Source: Schlesneria sp. DSM 10557
GTDB lineage: Bacteria > Planctomycetota > Planctomycetia > Planctomycetales > Planctomycetaceae
Direction of reading: 5' to 3'
Assembly (NCBI RefSeq): GCF_041860085.1
Contig: NZ_CP124747.1
Coordinates: 2,790,001-2,854,000 of the forward strand
DNA length: 64,000 bases
Below, piece after piece: positions 8,275 to 15,155 of this stretch. Positions within the stretch are counted from its first letter, which is position 1; every line of letters begins with the position of its first letter. Position numbers and translations under genes: made by a program. The notes below the pieces were generated by a model. That model was not told the origin of the DNA and did not search any database. It saw only the letters and a list, made by a program, of their open reading frames with translations.

Positions 8275-8483
8275 CTTGTGTCCTTTCTTCCTCCCGCAGA
8301 GGCAGGAGAAAATGAAGCCCGGCCCTTCGCCACTGCCCTTATGGCGGGTTAGAACCGCCACGTAGTCCTCACGGATTCCTACACAGTTGCGAAGGGACGG
8401 ACTTTTTCTTTCTAACAGAGTTTAAAGGTTCTAACTGATTGCCAGCTTTTGAAGACGCTGGACTGATCTTTTTAAGGATCGGC

Positions 8484-8513
8484 ATCATCGCCAACGGATT
8501 CCAGCTTTGTCAA
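8484..8513 (-). promoter_or_regulatory. Candidate sigma70-type promoter for the zinc-cluster gene
   Basis: On the minus strand TTGACA (8508-8513) is followed after 18 bases by GATGAT (8484-8489). It lies ~210 bp before the ATG at 8274. The -35 matches consensus exactly and the -10 matches four of six bases. Planctomycete promoters are poorly characterised, so this is a tentative call. Confidence 0.35.
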
Positions 8514-8548
8514 GCATCGTCCGATTTTTCCGAAGTTACCGGCCCCAG

Positions 8549-8619
8549 TTTTGTCACCAAAAGGTGACAAAATCGTACAGGTGAATGACTGAATATTTTG
8601 TCCCCAATTGGGGACAAAT
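8549..8619. promoter_or_regulatory. Two operator-like palindromes with a shared half-site
   Basis: The first dyad, TTTTGTCACC-N4-GGTGACAAAA (8549-8572), has perfect 10-bp arms. The second, TTTTGTCCCC-N4-GGGGACAAAT (8596-8619), has arms matching at nine of ten positions and a self-complementary AATT centre. Both share the half-site TTTTGTCMCC, the same 4-bp spacer, and a centre-to-centre distance of 47 bp. They lie in the only large non-coding gap of the left half of the element (8275-8629), 36 bp upstream of the -35 candidate. Paired, related dyads of this kind are typical binding sites for a dimeric regulator; no U-tract follows either, so a terminator role is less likely. Confidence 0.6.
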
Positions 8620-8629
8620 TCTGATCGTT

Positions 8630-8905
8630 TTACAGTACGACAGCCGGTCCCTCTGAGGCCGCCTCACGCTTCGCTCTGCAGCAGGGACACGTATCCCGCA
8701 GCCGTTGAAGTTCAGTTGCGACATAGGCCAGGATCTCGCCGTGGCGTTCGCATGGAAAGTGCGATCCGTCCCAGCTCGACATCACTTCGCCGCTGCCGTT
8801 GATGCTGAATAGCAACTGGAACCATCGGCCAGTGTCTTGAGCATCATCGAGTCGTCGTCGTGCGTTGCGGATAACAGCGATTTTTGAATCAGAGTCTTCG
8901 GTCAT
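8630..8905 (-). CDS. Small CxxC protein, unknown
   Basis: 91 residues, MTEDSDSKIAVIRN onward. The start at 8905 is favoured because its ATG overlaps the TGA of the upstream gene (ATGA, 8902-8905) and GAAAGGA precedes it. It has a central WFQLLFSINGSGEV beta segment and a C-terminal CERHGEIL...CPCC cluster that could hold one zinc. No family recognised. Translational coupling to the 156-residue zinc protein suggests that the two work together. Confidence 0.6.
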   Translation of the reverse strand: MTEDSDSKIAVIRNARRRLDDAQDTGRWFQLLFSINGSGEVMSSWDGSHFPCERHGEILAYVATELQRLRDTCPCCRAKREAASEGPAVVL

Positions 8906-9372
8906 GTCTTCGATCCTTTCTTGGTTCGCTTTCCTTCGACGGCTTTCCATTTGCCAATCGGACACACACTGCCAGCGTGAGCCAGCTTGTTCATGAGATG
9001 ATTCTTCAGTTCACACTTACACCCACATAACTTGCAGTGCTCGTTCTCACGGTGCTCGCAGGCTTCGCAGATCGATAGACGCTGCTGGATCGTCTTCTCA
9101 TCGGCTTGGGGGAATCGGTGCCACGCCGCCCACGCCATGTGCTTCCCGAAGTTCCATCCCTTCACGAAAAAGTTGGGAGCCTTCAGCATCGCCGCGTCCA
9201 AATCCGCAGTTGCTGCTGAAACCATCGCACCTGTGGAACTTGCTCCTGAATCCGGGAGCATCTGCGAAATCACGAACTCTGTGTAGCGCGAGTAATAACT
9301 ATCAAATGTTTCTCCTTCGCGCTGAACGATCGTTCTCTTTGCTAACTGCCTTGTTTCTTCGCTGATTTTCAT
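8902..9372 (-). CDS. Zinc-ribbon protein next to the capsid gene, unknown
   Basis: 156 residues. The N-terminal half is helical (KISEETRQLAKRTIVQREGETFDSYYSRY). The C-terminal part holds seven Cys and several His: ICEACEHRENEHCKLCGCKCELKNH and a later VCPIGKW, a pattern reminiscent of the short Cys clusters at the end of some planctomycete and phage proteins of unknown role (C-x2-C ... C-x2-C-x-C ... C-P-x-G-K-W). It sits between the Ser-rich protein and a small CxxC protein in a tight run (4-bp gaps or overlaps). The function is unknown; an accessory capsid or regulatory role would be a guess. Confidence 0.6.
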   Translation of the reverse strand: MKISEETRQLAKRTIVQREGETFDSYYSRYTEFVISQMLPDSGASSTGAMVSAATADLDAAMLKAPNFFVKGWNFGKHMAWAAWHRFPQADEKTIQQRLSICEACEHRENEHCKLCGCKCELKNHLMNKLAHAGSVCPIGKWKAVEGKRTKKGSKT

Positions 9373-9376
9373 GAGA

Positions 9377-9772
9377 TCACCATGTGAGTGTAATAGTTCG
9401 CGTGTCGCACGTTAGCGTGACTCCATTAACAGCATCTGCGACCACATTTAGACAGTGAATATCACTATCGTCTGTCCACGAAAATCGCACGCGGCCAGCA
9501 AGACCAGCACAAGCATCAACTGTGACCTGATATCCAACACCGGCAGTGAACCCGGTACGACGCCAAATAATAGGAGCTATTATTGAGACTTTCGGGAGCG
9601 TGAAGCTAGTTATGCTACCAAGGTATGGTGCCCCACTAAATGCGACGTACACTGTTGAAACTGGCGTGAAGTCTGCGCAGTTGTAGACCACGCGGCTTGA
9701 CGAGGAACTCGATGATGGGCAACATGCAGGACAATTGACTGTTTGAACAATAACATCGCCGGGATTCGGCAT
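9377..9772 (-). CDS. Ser-rich beta protein downstream of capsid gene, possible minor virion protein
   Basis: 131 residues. A short N-terminal segment with CPACC and seven consecutive Ser is followed by about 110 residues rich in Val, Thr and Gly with the alternating pattern of beta strands and ending TLTCDTRTITLTW. It resembles an Ig-like or jelly-roll fold in composition. It is the first gene after the capsid gene, separated from it by an intrinsic terminator and a group of hairpins, and it ends 4 bp before the next gene. A capsid decoration or head-fibre role would fit the position but there is no recognised domain. Confidence 0.55.
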   Translation of the reverse strand: MPNPGDVIVQTVNCPACCPSSSSSSSRVVYNCADFTPVSTVYVAFSGAPYLGSITSFTLPKVSIIAPIIWRRTGFTAGVGYQVTVDACAGLAGRVRFSWTDDSDIHCLNVVADAVNGVTLTCDTRTITLTW

Positions 9773-9793
9773 TGCGGATCATCTCCGGGTATG

Positions 9794-9832
9794 AAAAACC
9801 CCTGCTGAGGGAGTGTGAAGTCTCAGCAGGGG
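9794..9832 (-). terminator. Intrinsic terminator after the capsid gene
   Basis: On the minus strand an 11-bp stem, CCCCTGCTGAG (9822-9832) with CTCAGCAGGGG (9799-9809), closes a 12-base loop and is followed by TTTTT (9794-9798). It separates the capsid transcript from the Ser-rich protein gene at 9772. Confidence 0.85.
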
Positions 9833-9840
9833 CGATGAAC

Positions 9841-9944
9841 GCCAGCAGGCGTAGCGAACCTGCCGACGGTTGAGTGAAGCCCCGCTGGTGGTAGTGGCAC
9901 CAGCAGGGGCGAGATGATCAGCAGGGAAGGAAACGGAACCCTGC
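9841..9944 (-). other. Cluster of three further hairpins in the capsid 3' region
   Basis: Between the capsid stop (9965) and the terminator are three more stems built from the same GCAGG/CCTGC words: CCAGCAGG with CCTGC (9842-9864), GCCCCGCTGGTG with CACCAGCAGGGGC (9879-9910, one unpaired base) and GCAGGG with CCCTGC (9921-9944). None has its own U-tract. They may stabilise the 3' end of the capsid mRNA or act as a protein-binding or packaging signal; the sequence alone does not decide. Confidence 0.5.
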
Positions 9945-9964
9945 CGATCGTCCAGACCTTCTCA

Positions 9965-11326
9965 TCATGCTCGCGCTGCCAGTGTCACCGCCCAACTGAG
10001 GGTTGGAGCGCTGTTCAGTGGCTGGAACGCCTTCGACCAGATCGGTTGACCGTCGATTCGGACAATCAGCCGGAAGACGGTTTGATCCGAAGTAAACAAC
10101 ACATGGTTGGACTGATCCATGCGGAACCCGTTCTGCTGAATGCCAATCACATACTGTGTAGGATCGAGCAGCAGGCAGTCGCCCAATTGGCCGAGCGGAT
10201 TCAGTTTCTCACTGAAGTGAACCGGCAGACTCAGCAGACGGTATTGGCCGTTGCTCTCAGACATAGCCGGGATCTGGCTTCCGCCTGTGCCAATGGGAAT
10301 GGTCATTTGAAGCAGTTGTGGAATGCAGCTCGGGTTGAACACCCATCGAGCATTCTGGAAACAGCCAGGGTGAATTCTCCCCAGCATGTTGACGAGATTG
10401 GCGTAACTGATCGTCGCTGCTGCCTGCCCTGAATCTTTCGCAACGGTGATCGTGCTGTCGGCATTCAGGACACTCAAAGGCTGTCCGCCGCCAACCCCCG
10501 AAACAAGCATAGTCCGGTCAAGGCCGAACCCAAGCGCCGTTCCCATCAAGGTGGGTAGCGACGATGTGTAGGCCGTGGCATCAGCCAGCAGTTCATTCGT
10601 GGTTGGAACCATAATGACGGCTTTTTTCGCATACAGCGCCAACTGCTTCAGTTTCGGCATCTGGTAATCGATCTCACCAGCTTCCGGCACCCATTGCAGT
10701 TGAAGGCCGCTGTAAACGTCGCCGGTTGCGTGCGAACTGTCATCAGGGGTCGTAATGATCTTCTGACCGTACTTCATCCCCTCGACGCGACATCGTGGTC
10801 GCATGAACTCACCTTCCGGTGACGCTCCCAAGATTTCATAACTCTGCTCCATCGGAACAGCGTAGCCGCCGTCGCTGGGAATGCCTTCATTGGCACCCGC
10901 CGCTGCCATACGGACTGCCTGAGTACCCTGCTTGACGTTCCAGCAGAAGTCCGCCATCGACTTGAATTCAGACTTTGGCGCTGGCTCCCCGAAGATAACC
11001 TCGGGTGAGTAGTGTTTCAGTTCCCGATTCCCCTGCCGGAAACGGCTTGGGGTCGAGTCGCCTTCCGTGGCCGCAACGTATTCGGACTGCCGCTGAGCCT
11101 GTCGCCGAGTGACCAACTGGCCATCATTCCGCAGTTCAACACGCTGGCCGACTTCGTCGAGTGGGATCTTCGCTGTGGTCATCTGCCTGACCAGGTTGAC
11201 CACCTGAAGACACGCGTCGAACTCCTGCTGAGCCTTCTGAGGGACGGTTTGAGGGTTTTCCTCAATGATCGCATCCATGCGGCCTTGCATGGTCTGCAGG
11301 ATGTTAGAAGCATCAAACTTTGACAT
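9965..11326 (-). CDS. HK97-type phage major capsid protein
   Basis: 453 residues. The first ~110 residues are helical and charged like the scaffolding delta domain of HK97-type capsid proteins. The body shows family blocks: SDGGYAVPMEQ (start of the shell domain), QWVPEAGEID, KKAVIMVPTTNELLADA (the K-x-x-x-x-x-P/S-x-E-L-x-x-D spine helix), an LVSGVGGGQPLSVL loop, and NARWVFNPSCIPQLLQM, ending with VFRLIVRIDGQPI. Length and order match the family closely. It is the last gene of an overlapping run (its ATG lies 14 bases inside the upstream HTH gene). Alternative: an encapsulin, which shares this fold, but the delta-like region and the phage-type neighbours argue for a virion capsid. No protease, portal or terminase gene accompanies it. 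Confidence 0.92.
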   Translation of the reverse strand: MSKFDASNILQTMQGRMDAIIEENPQTVPQKAQQEFDACLQVVNLVRQMTTAKIPLDEVGQRVELRNDGQLVTRRQAQRQSEYVAATEGDSTPSRFRQGNRELKHYSPEVIFGEPAPKSEFKSMADFCWNVKQGTQAVRMAAAGANEGIPSDGGYAVPMEQSYEILGASPEGEFMRPRCRVEGMKYGQKIITTPDDSSHATGDVYSGLQLQWVPEAGEIDYQMPKLKQLALYAKKAVIMVPTTNELLADATAYTSSLPTLMGTALGFGLDRTMLVSGVGGGQPLSVLNADSTITVAKDSGQAAATISYANLVNMLGRIHPGCFQNARWVFNPSCIPQLLQMTIPIGTGGSQIPAMSESNGQYRLLSLPVHFSEKLNPLGQLGDCLLLDPTQYVIGIQQNGFRMDQSNHVLFTSDQTVFRLIVRIDGQPIWSKAFQPLNSAPTLSWAVTLAARA

Positions 11327-11519
11327 CCGACTTCTCCTTGATTGGACGCACCGCGCCCGGTTGACTTGCGATAAACTTTTCCAGTTCGTCGAGTCGCCAA
11401 CGAATTGAGCGTCGGCCCACGCGAATCGGAGCGGGAATGCGTCCCTGATACCATGCGTCGCGGACGCCTCTCGTTGTCAGGTGTAGCATCTCTGAAACAC
11501 CTTCAATTGTGATCAACAT
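11313..11519 (-). CDS. AlpA/excisionase-like HTH protein
   Basis: 68 residues from the ATG at 11519, chosen because AAGGAG lies nine bases upstream. The sequence ITIEGVSEMLHLTTRGVRDAWYQGRIPAPIRVGRRSIRWRLDELEKFIAS is a MerR-like winged helix (HTH_17 family): helix-turn-helix, basic wing (RVGRRSIRW), then a helix beginning LDELEKF. Such proteins act as excisionases or as AlpA-type regulators in satellites and phages. The C-terminal tail is basic. It overlaps the Ogr-like gene upstream by 17 bases and the capsid gene downstream by 14, so it is co-translated with both. Confidence 0.85.
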   Translation of the reverse strand: MLITIEGVSEMLHLTTRGVRDAWYQGRIPAPIRVGRRSIRWRLDELEKFIASQPGAVRPIKEKSDVKV

Positions 11520-11760
11520 AGTTCGGGAACTCCTTGTCACCATTATGAATGCTTGTGAAGTAAGGTGAAGGTGGCTTCAGAGGCTTTGTGTCTACTGGTA
11601 GCGTTTGCTTCATCCCCCTCCAGAAGTGGGATTCGCAACCCTTGTCACGACATCCCAACGTCTGGACGCGAAACCCGCTGCTGATCCTGCTACGGATCAC
11701 ACACTGAGGCCGCCCGCAGTTTGGGCATGGTGGTCGATCAGTTGGCTTCGGGGTTGACAC
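11503..11760 (-). CDS. Ogr/Delta-like zinc-finger protein, possible late-gene activator
   Basis: 85 residues from a GTG at 11760 with GGAGGGA five bases upstream; the frame upstream of that overlaps another gene and is not used. The key segment is CPNC-x21-CRDKGC followed by ESHFW, i.e. C-x2-C-x21-C-x4-C then an aromatic. The P2 Ogr and P4 Delta activators have C-x2-C-x22-C-x4-C followed by S-A-T-F. Basic residues between the two pairs (RSRISSGFR) also match. Ogr/Delta proteins switch on late phage genes, so placement two genes before the capsid gene makes sense. It overlaps the upstream gene by 23 bases and the HTH gene downstream by 17. The similarity is by spacing and pattern only. Confidence 0.55.
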   Translation of the reverse strand: MSTPKPTDRPPCPNCGRPQCVIRSRISSGFRVQTLGCRDKGCESHFWRGMKQTLPVDTKPLKPPSPYFTSIHNGDKEFPNYVDHN

Positions 11761-12181
11761 GCGGTCCCTCCGTGAGGCCGTTGCGATCAGCAAACCCGGT
11801 GGCGTTCTTGGGGTCGCCACTGTTCCGCAGTCGGTCTGCTGCGATCGTCGCGAACGTGTTCCCCAGCTCGTCGAACAACTCACCCAGCTTCGGATGTGCC
11901 GTGTGCTCGCTCATCCCCCAGCAGACAATCAGGCTGTCTGCGATATCCGCGTCACTCCAATGTGATAACCTAATCCTGCCGTTGACCGCTGGTCGTTCTG
12001 CTCCGGGGTGAGCCAGGTTCCACACTCGCCGGTCCATCTCGAATTCGGCCATCTGGCCCAACAAGTACGCGAAGCCCTCAGCGCCTGCCTTGAAGTGATC
12101 CTCCGCAGCCAGGTTGAGCGCTGCCAGCTCCAACTGAGTGAACATTGAGAGCGGACATTCGATCGTCTGAAATTCTGTCAT
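11738..12181 (-). CDS. Hypothetical protein of the satellite
   Basis: 147 residues from the ATG at 12181, which has AAGGAA nearby upstream; an in-frame ATG 19 codons earlier is less likely. The sequence (MTEFQTIECPLSMFTQLELAALNLAAEDHFKAGAEGF...) is mostly helical, with a polar C-terminal tail that overlaps the Ogr-like gene by 23 bases. No family recognised. It is the first gene of the overlapping run that leads through the regulators to the capsid protein. Confidence 0.6.
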   Translation of the reverse strand: MTEFQTIECPLSMFTQLELAALNLAAEDHFKAGAEGFAYLLGQMAEFEMDRRVWNLAHPGAERPAVNGRIRLSHWSDADIADSLIVCWGMSEHTAHPKLGELFDELGNTFATIAADRLRNSGDPKNATGFADRNGLTEGPRVNPEAN

Positions 12182-12429
12182 CTGTCGTTCCTTGACTGAG
12201 TGAAAAACTGAGTTTTGTTGCAAAAACACAAAGAGCATTACGTGGCGGTTTCCAAGCGGCTTGACTGCCCCCTGACCCCACCCTCCCGTCGCTGTCGTTC
12301 GCTACGTTCGCGTCAGCCGCTGTGGTTGTGGCTCGCGAGTGTTATCTGACTCCTGTTCTCAAACCCACGCTTAGAACGCGTTTGGTGGAACATTCCGTCT
12401 ATTGAGGGCGCTGTTCGTGTCTTGCTGGC

Positions 12430-14106
12430 TTAGAACGTGGTCTCACCGAATGCGTCCGCAATCAGACTCGGGTCGACTGTCCGATCCACACTCAGACAGA
12501 CAGTCCTCCTAAAGGAGGAGGACTTGTCTGAGTGAGACATATCGGACTCAGACAGTCGGATAGATTCAAGTGTTTGTCTGAGTGATCTGAGTGCTTCCAA
12601 ACCTGCATCAGTGATCTTGAAACCAGGGTAAGGTTGTTTCCGGCTCTTCTGAACTTCACAAGGTTTGATGAACGCTTGACGCATGAACGAAGTATGGAAC
12701 GGTCCGTATGCAGCCCCACTTAACCCGGATAAACCAGCAATCTGAGACTTCGTGTCACCGTCACGGTAGGTTTCGTAGACTTCAAGGATTTTGATCTGTT
12801 GTTCAATTTCCTTCAGTCGCTTGGCTTCATTAGCTTCATCGTTGTTCTTTGTTGCTCTGCGTGGTCCCTCACGCTTCAGGTCGTTCGGATCCAAACTTTC
12901 ATCGATCGTCCAAAGCGGATACTCAAACTTCATCACGAACTTGTCGACTGGAGGGGACGATCGGATCGCCGCCTCGAACACTGCCGCGCCTTCAACTTCG
13001 TGTGGTCGCAGGACAGCATGGACGTCTGCCGCTCGACTCATCGCACCAGCACCAGATCCCACGTCGGTGATCGCCTTGGCGGATTGATTCCCCTTGGATG
13101 AATGAATCACGCAGACGATCGCCGCGCCGAGACTCGACGCTATTTGATCCAGACGGTTGTACATCGCAGTTTGGTCGGAGTTGGAGTTCTCATCCATCCC
13201 CGGATTGGCAAATCGATAGAACGCATCCAGCACGATCAGCGAGTAAGTGCCTTTCGGAATTCGGGACAAGCACCGCGACAGCTCATCCAGGTTCATCAGT
13301 TCGCCGCGTAACGACTTGATATCGACTTGTCCGGCATAATCTTCGGGAGACAAGTTCATCGCCTCAGCCACCCGTCGAATCCTGCTTGCCAAGACTGGCT
13401 TTGATAGCTCGTTGTCGATGATGAGCACTCGCCCCTTGCAAGCCCAAAATCTCCCCAGCCACTTCAATCCGCAGGCCACACACAGCGCCAGACATAGCAC
13501 CAGCCAACTTTTGCCGAGCTTTGACGCGGACACGAAGTTCATCGTCTCACCGAGTCTGACAATCCCTGTGAGGACGTAGGGAGACAGCTCAGAGTTCTCG
13601 TCGCAGAACGTCGTAACGTCCGTCACCGCGAACGGATTGGCGCTTACCGCCAGGCTTTCGGACGCGGTGGTGACTGTGTCAATCACTCGCCCCCACATCT
13701 CAGACGGATCTGCGGATGAGTACCTTAGCTGCCGAAGTACCTGCTTCGCAGCATTCCTCACATCACGTGTAGCGGCCAGTTCACGAACGGTCTTCGCGTA
13801 CGTCCGAAAGTGTCCGGCATGCGGCAACGCCTCCATGATCTCAATAAGAAACGCCGCCCCGCCGACCTGCTCGAACATGCCTTGCGAGTTCAGTTCATCG
13901 GCAAGCGTGAGTTCATCAACCGCATTTCCACGGTCCGCAATTTTCAGGATCGTTTGATACAGCAGGCGAAGTTGGTCGTTGTAGAAGTGGCGCGGCTGAA
14001 TGGTATCGACCAGGTCCGGCAGGACAGTGCTATCCAACAGGCAGCAAGCGACAACAGCCTTTTCAGCTTCGATACTGTGCGGTGGAATATCGTCGATCTC
14101 ATTCAA
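12430..14106 (-). CDS. Replicative helicase: DnaB N-terminal domain fused to RepA-like ATPase
   Basis: 558 residues. Residues ~1-130 are a DnaB_N domain (IPPHSIEAEKAVVACCLLD...HFYNDQLRLLYQTI). Residues ~170-400 are a RecA-fold AAA_25/RepA-type ATPase: Walker A SASKLGKSW, Walker B-type LIVLDAFYRF, and VCVIHSSKG. The C terminus is polar and Ser-rich with a winged-helix-like segment (KSQIAGLSGLSGAAYGPFHTSFMRQAF). I prefer the TTG start at 14106: it overlaps the upstream gene by 8 bases and AAGGGGG precedes it, and the DnaB_N domain then begins at the usual distance; an ATG exists 23 codons further upstream. It would load and drive replication of the excised element. Confidence 0.88.
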   Translation of the reverse strand: MNEIDDIPPHSIEAEKAVVACCLLDSTVLPDLVDTIQPRHFYNDQLRLLYQTILKIADRGNAVDELTLADELNSQGMFEQVGGAAFLIEIMEALPHAGHFRTYAKTVRELAATRDVRNAAKQVLRQLRYSSADPSEMWGRVIDTVTTASESLAVSANPFAVTDVTTFCDENSELSPYVLTGIVRLGETMNFVSASKLGKSWLVLCLALCVACGLKWLGRFWACKGRVLIIDNELSKPVLASRIRRVAEAMNLSPEDYAGQVDIKSLRGELMNLDELSRCLSRIPKGTYSLIVLDAFYRFANPGMDENSNSDQTAMYNRLDQIASSLGAAIVCVIHSSKGNQSAKAITDVGSGAGAMSRAADVHAVLRPHEVEGAAVFEAAIRSSPPVDKFVMKFEYPLWTIDESLDPNDLKREGPRRATKNNDEANEAKRLKEIEQQIKILEVYETYRDGDTKSQIAGLSGLSGAAYGPFHTSFMRQAFIKPCEVQKSRKQPYPGFKITDAGLEALRSLRQTLESIRLSESDMSHSDKSSSFRRTVCLSVDRTVDPSLIADAFGETTF

Positions 14107-14329
14107 CCGGCACCCCCTTTTCCAGAAGTGCCGACAGTCTCTGAGCGGATGATCGGAGTCCTTCGAGTTCGTCAATAGACCGCTCGTCGCGGCTAAGTAT
14201 CAATGCCGAATCCAGATCCTCCAGAGCCGAAGCGAGGGATTGGCTGAAAGCATGGCTGTGCCTGAGTGCCGCGAAACCCTCTTGGCGAAGTTGCTGTGGA
14301 TTCAGTTGGGACAGACTGTTAAAATTCAT
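14099..14329 (-). CDS. Small helical protein before the helicase gene
   Basis: 76 residues starting MNFNSLSQLNPQQLRQEGF, ATG at 14329 with GAAAGGA upstream. The protein is predicted to be helical, with a Leu/Asp-rich middle (ASALEDLDSALILSRDERSIDELEGL). Its last codons overlap the TTG start of the helicase gene, which argues for coupled translation; a helicase loader or primase-like partner is possible but nothing in the sequence proves it. Confidence 0.55.
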   Translation of the reverse strand: MNFNSLSQLNPQQLRQEGFAALRHSHAFSQSLASALEDLDSALILSRDERSIDELEGLRSSAQRLSALLEKGVPVE

Positions 14330-14443
14330 TCGTCGATTCCTTTCGACGGGCCGCGACCTAGCAGGGTGACGCGGTCTCGTCATTGAGTGAGAGAATTTGG
14401 ATTCGAACCATTCCCCCTTTAGGGGGAGTGACACCTTGATCAG

Positions 14444-14725
14444 TCAATCTTGCTCTGTGTCAATCACACAGTCGCATGGCTCTACCACTTGAGCTTCGCT
14501 CTCGAGTATCTCACCGAGTTCCTGCCACGCGGCCGTCATCTGTTGGGCATGCGATTGAGTTGGAAAAAACCGATTCAGTGCCGCAGCATCGTGAAGTTGT
14601 TCGATTCCAGCATTGAGTCGCTGCAGCAAGTCCATCACGTCACGCTGCAGGTCGAACGCTACGCTGAGAGTTGAAAAGACGTTTGCATCTGAGGCAACGT
14701 AAGTTTCTTGTTCCGACTTGGTCAT
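14444..14725 (-). CDS. Small helical protein, unknown
   Basis: 93 residues, MTKSEQETYVASDANVF onward, with several amphipathic helices (FDLQRDVMDLLQRLNAGIEQLHDAAALNRFF) and an acidic, Cys-containing tail. No family recognised. It lies between the HTH gene at 14774-14998 and the helicase run, on the same strand, with a 114-bp gap to the next gene. Its 3' end overlaps part of a tRNA-like sequence on the same strand, described among the findings. Confidence 0.5.
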   Translation of the reverse strand: MTKSEQETYVASDANVFSTLSVAFDLQRDVMDLLQRLNAGIEQLHDAAALNRFFPTQSHAQQMTAAWQELGEILESEAQVVEPCDCVIDTEQD

Positions 14726-14773
14726 ACGTTTGATTCCAAAATGAGTTGAAAGATAGGACTGCGATTCCGTCAG

Positions 14774-14998
14774 TCAGTTGATCTCACCAGCACCGTCGAA
14801 CTTGGACATCCACGCCTCAAGTTCACTTTTCTTGACCTTGCGACATCGCCCCACCTTGAGGCTTTTGAGTCGACCGGAATTCATTTCGGACTGAATGAAC
14901 GTCCGTTTCATCCCAGTGATCGCCATCACCTGATCGAACGACAACCATCGTTCCGTAATGATTGTGCCCCCCTGTTCTGCTTCCGCCATTCCTTGCAT
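14774..14998 (-). CDS. AlpA-like helix-turn-helix regulator
   Basis: 74 residues from the ATG at 14998 with GGAGAG five bases upstream. The segment RWLSFDQVMAITGMKRTFIQSEMNSGRLKSLKVGRCRKVKKSELEAWMSKF is an HTH_17 winged helix: the sequence RLKSLKVGRCRKVKKSELEAW follows the AlpA pattern (small strand, basic wing, closing helix). It is the second HTH_17 protein in the element; one of the two is likely the excisionase and the other a transcription regulator, but which is which cannot be told. It lies just after a terminator, so it probably begins its own transcription unit. Confidence 0.8.
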   Translation of the reverse strand: MQGMAEAEQGGTIITERWLSFDQVMAITGMKRTFIQSEMNSGRLKSLKVGRCRKVKKSELEAWMSKFDGAGEIN

Positions 14999-15068
14999 CT
15001 GTCTCTCCAGTACGAGTGTTCTTATCGTTATCGCCGTGCGTTGTTGCTGGGCGACGACGACTATCTTA

Positions 15069-15108
15069 GAAACGAAAATGCCTCGCACAATGTGATATGC
15101 GAGGCATT
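15069..15108 (-). terminator. Intrinsic terminator between the 221-residue gene and the HTH gene
   Basis: On the minus strand an 11-bp perfect stem, AATGCCTCGCA (15098-15108) with TGCGAGGCATT (15077-15087), around a 10-base loop is followed by TTCGTTTC, a moderately T-rich tail. Confidence 0.7.
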
Positions 15109-15155
15109 CGGACATAAGCGGAGAATCGCGGACTTAGTACCGAGTTATTGCACGA

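Noticed and set aside
8549-8619. Paired rho-independent terminators.
   Set aside because: Neither dyad is followed by a T-run on either strand, and both share an operator-like half-site.
9965-11326. Encapsulin nanocompartment instead of a phage capsid.
   Set aside because: The protein is longer than encapsulins, has a delta-like N-terminal region, no cargo enzyme gene is adjacent, and it lies in an att-bounded element with phage-type regulators.
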